DNA of 64,000 nt from Nocardioides soli (GTDB lineage Bacteria > Actinomycetota > Actinomycetes > Propionibacteriales > Nocardioidaceae). Positions 59,041 through 64,000 of the stretch are shown here, one piece after another (position 1 is the first letter of the stretch; each line of letters opens with the position of its first letter). Location of the stretch: positions 1,116,001-1,180,000 of the forward strand of contig NZ_JACHWR010000002.1 in NCBI RefSeq assembly GCF_014191495.1. The letters are read 5' to 3'. Position numbers and translations under genes: made by a program. The notes beneath the pieces were generated by a model. That model was not told where the DNA came from. It worked only from the letters and a program-made list of their open reading frames with translations, and ran no database searches.

Positions 59041-60351
59041 GTGGCAGTCGACATGAACGACCTGGCGACCAAGGTTGACTGGGAGCGAGGCGAAATTAGC
59101 GCAGATATCTTCATTGATGAAGAGGTCTATCGTCTGGAGCTCGACCGCCTGTTCGGAAGGGCTTGGCTGTTCCTGGCCCACGACAGCATGATTCCCAAGC
59201 CCGGCGACTTCCTCAACACCTACATGGGGGGTGACCCCGTCCTCGTCGCGCGACAGCGAGACGGCGGGGTGAAGGCTTACCTGAACGCCTGTCGACACCG
59301 AGGAATGAAGGTATGTCGCGCCGAGGACGGCAATACGAAGCACTTCATGTGCACCTACCACGGCTGGACTTACGACATCGCCGGAAATCTGGTGAATGTT
59401 CCCAACGAGAATGACGCGTACCACGGCGAACTTGACAAGGCCGAGTTCGGACTGAAGCAGGTTGCGCAAATCGACACGTACAAGGGTCTTATTTTTGCGA
59501 CCTTCGACCCTGACGCGCCGCCGCTCCTAGAGTATTTGGGCGACTCTGTGTACTACATCGATGCTTGGGTGGACCACGTGCCCGGCGGTGTCGAGGTCCT
59601 GCCTGGTGTCGTGAAGTGGACGATCCACGGCAACTGGAAAATCGCTGCAGAGCAGTTCGCCGGTGACGGGTACCACGTCAATGTGACGCACATGAGCTCG
59701 CTGGCACAGATCAGCAATACCGAGCTCTACACGGGTCCCTCTCCGCCCGGATTCCAGTTCTCTTCCAGGCTCGGGCACGGTTACTCGGGGATCTACAATC
59801 AGCCCAGCAGGTTCGAGGATGGCGCAGCCGACTACCGGACGGAGCGGATGCAGACCGCGATTGACCGACTGGGACCGGAGCGCGCTAACACCGTGGGGAA
59901 CTTTACGGTCTTCCCGAATCTCTCTGGCCTGCCTGGGCAGTCCAATCTCAGGGTCTGGCACCCTAAGGGCCCGAACGCGTTCCAGATCTGGTCATGGACG
60001 CTCGTCGACAAGGACGCCCCTGATGAGGTGAAGCGGGCGCAGATGTTGTCGTCCGCCCTAACCGAAGGCGCCGCCGGCACAGTGGAGGTCGACGACGGAG
60101 AGAACTGGGACCTGATGGGGCAACTGCTCCAAGACGGTCATCAAACCAGGCTGTTGAAGTGGAACTATAAGATGGGCCTCGGTCATGAAACCGACGACCA
60201 TGACAAGCTTCCCGGGCGTATCAACGATATGTACTTCGGTGAAGGACCGCAGCGCGCATTCTACCGGCGGTGGTTGGAGTTCATGACCAGCGAAAAATGG
60301 CCGCATTGTGACGACTTCGACGACGACTGGTCAAAGAAGGTGAACCGATGA
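59041..60351 (+). CDS. Rieske-type aromatic ring-hydroxylating dioxygenase, alpha subunit
   Basis: 436 aa from GTG 59041, which has AAGGAGG six bases upstream; an earlier in-frame start at 59008 would put the ribosome site inside the gene. Rieske 2Fe-2S motif C84-x-H86 and C104-x2-H107 (ACRHRGMKV, MCTYHGW). Catalytic domain with the mononuclear iron ligands in EQFAGDGYHVNVTH (Asp209, His212, His217). Such enzymes insert both atoms of O2 into an aromatic ring to give cis-dihydrodiols. Sequence style recalls the actinobacterial polycyclic-aromatic dioxygenases, but the substrate cannot be read from this. No ferredoxin or reductase gene is nearby. Confidence 0.9.
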   Translation: MAVDMNDLATKVDWERGEISADIFIDEEVYRLELDRLFGRAWLFLAHDSMIPKPGDFLNTYMGGDPVLVARQRDGGVKAYLNACRHRGMKVCRAEDGNTKHFMCTYHGWTYDIAGNLVNVPNENDAYHGELDKAEFGLKQVAQIDTYKGLIFATFDPDAPPLLEYLGDSVYYIDAWVDHVPGGVEVLPGVVKWTIHGNWKIAAEQFAGDGYHVNVTHMSSLAQISNTELYTGPSPPGFQFSSRLGHGYSGIYNQPSRFEDGAADYRTERMQTAIDRLGPERANTVGNFTVFPNLSGLPGQSNLRVWHPKGPNAFQIWSWTLVDKDAPDEVKRAQMLSSALTEGAAGTVEVDDGENWDLMGQLLQDGHQTRLLKWNYKMGLGHETDDHDKLPGRINDMYFGEGPQRAFYRRWLEFMTSEKWPHCDDFDDDWSKKVNR

Positions 60352-60911
60352 CTACGCAGCTCGAACGTTCCGTAGAAGCCGTCGCCAGTGGTGTGACGGT
60401 GGAAGTGCAGCACGAGGTGGAGCAGTTTCTTTACCGTGAGGTTCAGTTGCTGGATGATTGGCGCTACCGGGACTGGTTCGATCTCATGGCGGACGACCTG
60501 CGATACCGCGCTCCCATTCGCAAGAATCGACTGCGCCGTCAGCGCCTTGAAGACGAAGTTGCCGAACGCGGGATCGAGATGCCGCTGTTCGACGACGACA
60601 AAGAGTCCCTGAATGTTCGTATCATGCAGCGGGAGACGGGGAAGTTCTGGGCTGAAGACCCGCCCTCACGTACACGCCATCTCATCAGCAACGTCCGCAT
60701 CTCCCTGCCGACGGAATCCGACGGCGACGAGTACGAGGTCCGGTCGAACTTCATCGTGTATCGGAACCGCCTCGAGACCGAAGTCGACCTTTGGGCCGGC
60801 GAAAGGTTCGATCTGCTGCGTCGTGACCGCGCTGGGTTCAAGATTGCCCGTCGCACAGTGCTACTAGACCAGAATGTGGTGCTGGCGAAGAACCTCAGCG
60901 TCTTCTTCTAG
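60348..60911 (+). CDS. Aromatic ring-hydroxylating dioxygenase, beta subunit
   Basis: 187 aa, ATGA overlap with the alpha subunit. SnoaL/NTF2-like small subunit of ring-hydroxylating dioxygenases: EVEQFLYREVQLLDDWRYRD, WFDLMADDLRYRAPIR, RTRHLISNVRI, FIVYRNRLETEVDLWAGER and FDLLRRDRAGFKIARRTVLL are family landmarks. It has a structural role, building the alpha3-beta3 hexamer and influencing substrate range. Confidence 0.92.
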   Translation: MTTQLERSVEAVASGVTVEVQHEVEQFLYREVQLLDDWRYRDWFDLMADDLRYRAPIRKNRLRRQRLEDEVAERGIEMPLFDDDKESLNVRIMQRETGKFWAEDPPSRTRHLISNVRISLPTESDGDEYEVRSNFIVYRNRLETEVDLWAGERFDLLRRDRAGFKIARRTVLLDQNVVLAKNLSVFF

Positions 60912-60914
60912 GGG

Positions 60915-61955
60915 ATGGAGCCGTTTCGAGCAGGGAGAGCGATACACGTGAGCGCAAGTACGTACAACGACGTAGCGTTGCATTCGTCAACTGGTGCAGC
61001 GCTGCGGAGTGAGTCGCTGTGGCAGGGCTTGGCTGGAGTACCTCACCAGGTGCGATACGTCGAAACGAGCCTTGGGGTCCGAACGCGGATCATCGAGGCA
61101 GGTGATGGCCCCCCTCTCCTCTTCTTGCACGGAACGGGTGGGCACCTTGAGGTGTTCCTCCGAAATATCGGATTCTTCGCCGACGACTTCCACATCGTCG
61201 CCATGGACCTATTGGGGCATGGGTACACGGATCTACCCCACGACGACAGCCTGTTCGACTGGCGCACCGTCGCGGAGCACGTCCTCTCATTGATGGACAC
61301 GCTCGGTATCGAGTCAGCAGCGCTTGTCGGAGAAGCGCTCGGTGCCCAGGTCGCCCAGTGGTTGGCTGTTCAATACCCGGCTCGGGTACAGCGCGTGGTC
61401 CTGTGCGGTGCATGCATTCTTCCGACCGAAGATGCAGACGACGTGTCCCTCATGGAGTCCCAAGCTGCCTTTCAAGAGTTGACGGCGCGCGCCCTTGAAG
61501 ACCCAGGATCGATCGAGTTGATGCGCGAGCGTATGAGCTGGTTGCACTTGAAGCGCGAACAAGTCAACGACGAGATGCTCGACCTGCGTGTGGGTTTTTG
61601 GACACGGCCAGGCTTCACGGCCGCCCATCGGAAACTGTTGGGATCCCTGCGCACGGCAAGGCAGAACCCCCGCACCTCCCTGAGTCGAGCGGCGCTGCAG
61701 CAACTCGAGGTTCCGGCGCTCCTAGTCTGGACAGAGCAGAACCCGCTATTTGGTCTCGACTCGGCGCTAAGGCTGGCTGAGTACCTTCCGACTGCAGAGG
61801 TTGAGGTTTTCTCCGACTCCGCCATGTGGCCGCAATTCGATGAAGCCGAGAAGTTCAACGAGCTCGTCCAATCCTGGCTTTCGGCCCAACATCGTTCTGA
61901 TCTTGGGGTTATGGATCCGTTGATCGATTTGGATGACCCAGTCCATCTGCCATGA
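60915..61955 (+). CDS. Alpha/beta-hydrolase-fold protein lacking the catalytic triad
   Basis: 346 aa from ATG 60915; GTG 60948, preceded by GGGAGAG, is an alternative. It aligns well with MhpC-type C-C bond hydrolases (LLFLHGTGGHLEVF, MDLLGHGYTDLP), but each triad residue is changed: nucleophile elbow LVGEALGAQ has Ala141 instead of Ser; LLVWTEQNPLF has Asn276 instead of Asp; and FSDSAMWPQFDEAEKFN has Met304 in place of the His of the usual GHWPQ. It is probably not a hydrolase in the ordinary sense. It is 3 bp after the beta subunit and likely co-transcribed. Confidence 0.82.
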   Translation: MEPFRAGRAIHVSASTYNDVALHSSTGAALRSESLWQGLAGVPHQVRYVETSLGVRTRIIEAGDGPPLLFLHGTGGHLEVFLRNIGFFADDFHIVAMDLLGHGYTDLPHDDSLFDWRTVAEHVLSLMDTLGIESAALVGEALGAQVAQWLAVQYPARVQRVVLCGACILPTEDADDVSLMESQAAFQELTARALEDPGSIELMRERMSWLHLKREQVNDEMLDLRVGFWTRPGFTAAHRKLLGSLRTARQNPRTSLSRAALQQLEVPALLVWTEQNPLFGLDSALRLAEYLPTAEVEVFSDSAMWPQFDEAEKFNELVQSWLSAQHRSDLGVMDPLIDLDDPVHLP

Positions 61956-62264
61956 CCTCGACTTCTCTTGTTGCCCATACAAGAAGCGGACATGCATGAG
62001 CCGCGGTCCCCGGTAACGACCCAGCTGTTCAATCGTCGCGATAGCTCCACGGGGTGGCGAAGTCGATTTCCGGAGTCCAAGCCCGCGATCAATGCTCGCG
62101 TTGTCCACTTAGGCCGGTACGCGGCAGACCGTATGGCGTGACGGCGCCGGGCTGCTGTGGACGGGGCGGGAGCTTCACGCCAGTTCGCCATCTCCCACGC
62201 GAGGTTGCGTGCTCGACAAATCCGACATATGGGAGGCCCGGTATTCTCTGAGTGTAGGAGCGCC
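61956..62264. other. Intergenic region before pyc
   Basis: 309 bp. No gene visible on either strand that I would support. GTATTCT at about 62240 and the region around CGACAAATCCGACATATGG are possible parts of the pyc promoter; TAGGAG at 62255 is its ribosome site. The left part may mark the end of the acquired DNA. Confidence 0.4.
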
Positions 62265-64000
62265 ATGTTCTCCAAGGTGTTGGTGGCCAACCGTGGCGAG
62301 ATCGCGATCCGTGCGTTCCGGGCAGCCTATGAGGTCGGCGCCCGGACGGTGGCGGTGTTCCCGTACGAGGACCGCTGGTCCGAGCACCGGTTGAAGGCGG
62401 ACGAGGCCTACGAGATCGGTGAGCGCGGGCACCCGGTGCGGGCCTACCTCGACCCCCAGGCGATCGTGGACGTCGCGGTGCGCTCGGGTGCCGACGCGGT
62501 CTACCCCGGCTACGGCTTCCTGTCGGAGAACCCAGAGCTGGCCGAGGCCTGTGCCAACGCCGGCATCACGTTCGTCGGGCCGACCGCCGAAGTGCTCACG
62601 CTGACCGGCAACAAGGCCCGTGCCATCGCTGCGGCGAAGGCGGCCGGCGTACCGACGCTGGCGTCGGTCGAGCCGTCGACAGACGTCGACGCGCTCGTCG
62701 CTGCGACCGAACCGATGCCTTATCCCTTGTTCGTCAAGGCTGTCGCCGGTGGTGGGGGTCGCGGGATGCGCCGCGTCGATGACCCCGGTGTGGAGAGTGC
62801 CCAGCTGCGAGAGGCGATCGAGGTGTGCATGCGGGAGGCCGAGGGCGCCTTCGGTGACCCGACGGTCTTCATCGAGCAGGCGGTGGTCGACCCGCGCCAC
62901 ATCGAGGTCCAGATCCTCGCTGACGGTCAGGGCAACGTGATCCACCTCTTCGAACGCGACTGCTCGGTGCAGCGTCGCCACCAGAAGGTGGTCGAGATCG
63001 CACCGGCCCCCAACCTTGACCCAGGTATCCGGGCGCGGATGTGCGCGGACGCCGTTCGGTTCGCGACCGAGATCGGCTACCGCAACGCCGGCACCGTGGA
63101 GTTCCTGCTTGACCCCGACGGCAGCTATGTGTTCATCGAGATGAACCCGCGGATCCAGGTCGAGCACACCGTCACCGAGGAGATCACCGATGTCGACCTG
63201 GTGCAGTCGCAAATGCGGATCGCGGCCGGAGAGACACTGGCCGATCTCGGGCTCTCCCAGGAGAGCATCAACCCGCACGGGTTCGCACTGCAGTGCCGGA
63301 TCACCACCGAGGACCCTGCCAACGACTTCCGACCCGACACCGGGATGATCACCACCTACCGCTCACCGGGCGGCGGCGGCGTGCGCCTCGATGGCGGCAC
63401 GACGTACACCGGTGCTGAGGTCTCGGCCCACTTCGACTCGATGCTGGCCAAGCTCACCTGCCGTGGCCGCACCTTCGACATGGCGGTGGAGAAAGCCAAG
63501 CGGGCGGTGGCGGAGTTCCGGATCCGCGGAGTCACGACCAACATCGCGTTCCTCCAGGCTGTGTTGAACGACCCCGACTTCGCCTCGGGCAACATCACGA
63601 CCTCGTTCATCGAGACCCACCCGCACCTGATGCAGGCCCGCGGGCAGGCGGACCGTGGCACCAAGCTGCTCGGCTACCTGGCCCATGTGACGGTCAACAA
63701 GCCGTATGGGGAGGCGCCGGTGACGCTCGACCCGGCCACCAAGCTCCCCGACACCAACCTCGAGGTGCCCGCGCCCGCAGGCAGCCGGCAGCTGCTGCTC
63801 GAGGTCGGGCCCGAGGAGTTCGCCCGTCGGCTGCGCGCCCAGGGCCGGATCGCCGTCACCGACACCACCTTCCGCGACGCCCACCAGTCGCTGCTGGCCA
63901 CCCGGGTCCGCACCCGCGACCTGGTCACTGTCGCCGGCCACGTCGCCCGCACCACCCCCGAGCTGTGGTCGATCGAGGCCTGGGGCGGCGCGACCTACGA
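62265..64000 (+). CDS. pyc: Pyruvate carboxylase, N-terminal part (runs off the window)
   Basis: 578 codons visible from ATG 62265, open at the right edge; full enzymes are about 1130 aa. Biotin carboxylase domain (1-450): VLVANRGEIAIRAFRAA, ATP-grasp loop KAVAGGGGRGMRRV, FIEMNPRIQVEHTVTEEITD and the closing CRITTEDPAND. The carboxyltransferase domain begins at VTDTTFRDAHQSLLATRVRT. It makes oxaloacetate from pyruvate and bicarbonate (anaplerosis). TAGGAG is 6 bases upstream. A housekeeping gene, it probably marks return to the chromosome. Confidence 0.96.
   Translation, partial: MFSKVLVANRGEIAIRAFRAAYEVGARTVAVFPYEDRWSEHRLKADEAYEIGERGHPVRAYLDPQAIVDVAVRSGADAVYPGYGFLSENPELAEACANAGITFVGPTAEVLTLTGNKARAIAAAKAAGVPTLASVEPSTDVDALVAATEPMPYPLFVKAVAGGGGRGMRRVDDPGVESAQLREAIEVCMREAEGAFGDPTVFIEQAVVDPRHIEVQILADGQGNVIHLFERDCSVQRRHQKVVEIAPAPNLDPGIRARMCADAVRFATEIGYRNAGTVEFLLDPDGSYVFIEMNPRIQVEHTVTEEITDVDLVQSQMRIAAGETLADLGLSQESINPHGFALQCRITTEDPANDFRPDTGMITTYRSPGGGGVRLDGGTTYTGAEVSAHFDSMLAKLTCRGRTFDMAVEKAKRAVAEFRIRGVTTNIAFLQAVLNDPDFASGNITTSFIETHPHLMQARGQADRGTKLLGYLAHVTVNKPYGEAPVTLDPATKLPDTNLEVPAPAGSRQLLLEVGPEEFARRLRAQGRIAVTDTTFRDAHQSLLATRVRTRDLVTVAGHVARTTPELWSIEAWGGATY

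Noticed and set aside
62175..63278. Minus-strand frame of 367 codons
   Set aside because: Antisense to the biotin carboxylase domain of pyc.
1..64000. tRNA, rRNA, CRISPR array or integration into a tRNA 3' end
   Set aside because: No cloverleaf-like sequence with TTCRANNC, no rRNA segments and no regular repeat-spacer pattern found on reading both strands by eye.

Overview
The window is high-GC DNA from an actinobacterium. The codon usage, the DtxR/IdeR-type iron box, the actinobacterial conjugation genes and the chromosomal pyruvate carboxylase gene suggest a Nocardioides-like host; that genus-level placement is inference. Almost all of it is accessory DNA, built from nested mobile pieces. 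I see no tRNA, rRNA or CRISPR array.

Region 1 (about 154-18992) is an 18.8 kb Tn554-like element. It begins with three overlapping tyrosine-recombinase genes and a small coiled-coil gene. Its cargo is an iron-acquisition cluster: a double-AraC regulator, a divergent IdeR/DtxR box, a siderophore-interacting reductase fused to a methyltransferase, a lipoprotein/two-permease/ATPase siderophore importer, an enterobactin-esterase-like hydrolase, and a heterodimeric ABC exporter-fold pair whose ATPase motifs are divided between the subunits. The element has split a thermonuclease (SNase) gene. Its 3' part is at 1-153 and its 5' part at 18993-19235, so both element ends can be placed to within a few bases.

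Region 2 (about 18993-58610) is an integrative conjugative or plasmid-derived element. It contains a type IV secretion operon (VirB2-, VirB8-, VirB6-, VirB3/SCO6880- and VirB4-like), a secreted four-domain protein (two DNase I-like domains, lytic transglycosylase, CHAP-like), a coupling protein with its membrane domain on a separate gene, a DUF4913-like protein, a lone DnaA domain IV-like protein, and a giant MobF relaxase-helicase-primase. A bipartite motif, TGTCCGAW-N14-GTTGC, occurs six times with constant spacing just upstream of transfer genes and looks like a dedicated promoter or operator. A repeat cluster lies at 20690-20810. A three-gene recombinase island (28.9-33.2 kb) interrupts the transfer operon. 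A defence island (41.0-50.0 kb) holds Gabija, an unrecognised gene pair with a PD-(D/E)XK nuclease, an XRE-ImmA/IrrE pair, a GIY-YIG-like protein and a truncated gene. A 1.4 kb inverted duplication (18.98-20.46 kb and 56.12-57.47 kb) brackets the conjugative core and includes a patch of about 359 bp that is identical by eye. The right edge holds decayed copies of the thermonuclease and coupling-protein genes.

Region 3 (about 59.0-62.0 kb) is a three-gene cluster: Rieske dioxygenase alpha and beta subunits, and an alpha/beta-hydrolase-fold protein lacking all three catalytic triad residues. Region 4 (62265-end) is the 5' part of pyruvate carboxylase, probably the chromosome proper.
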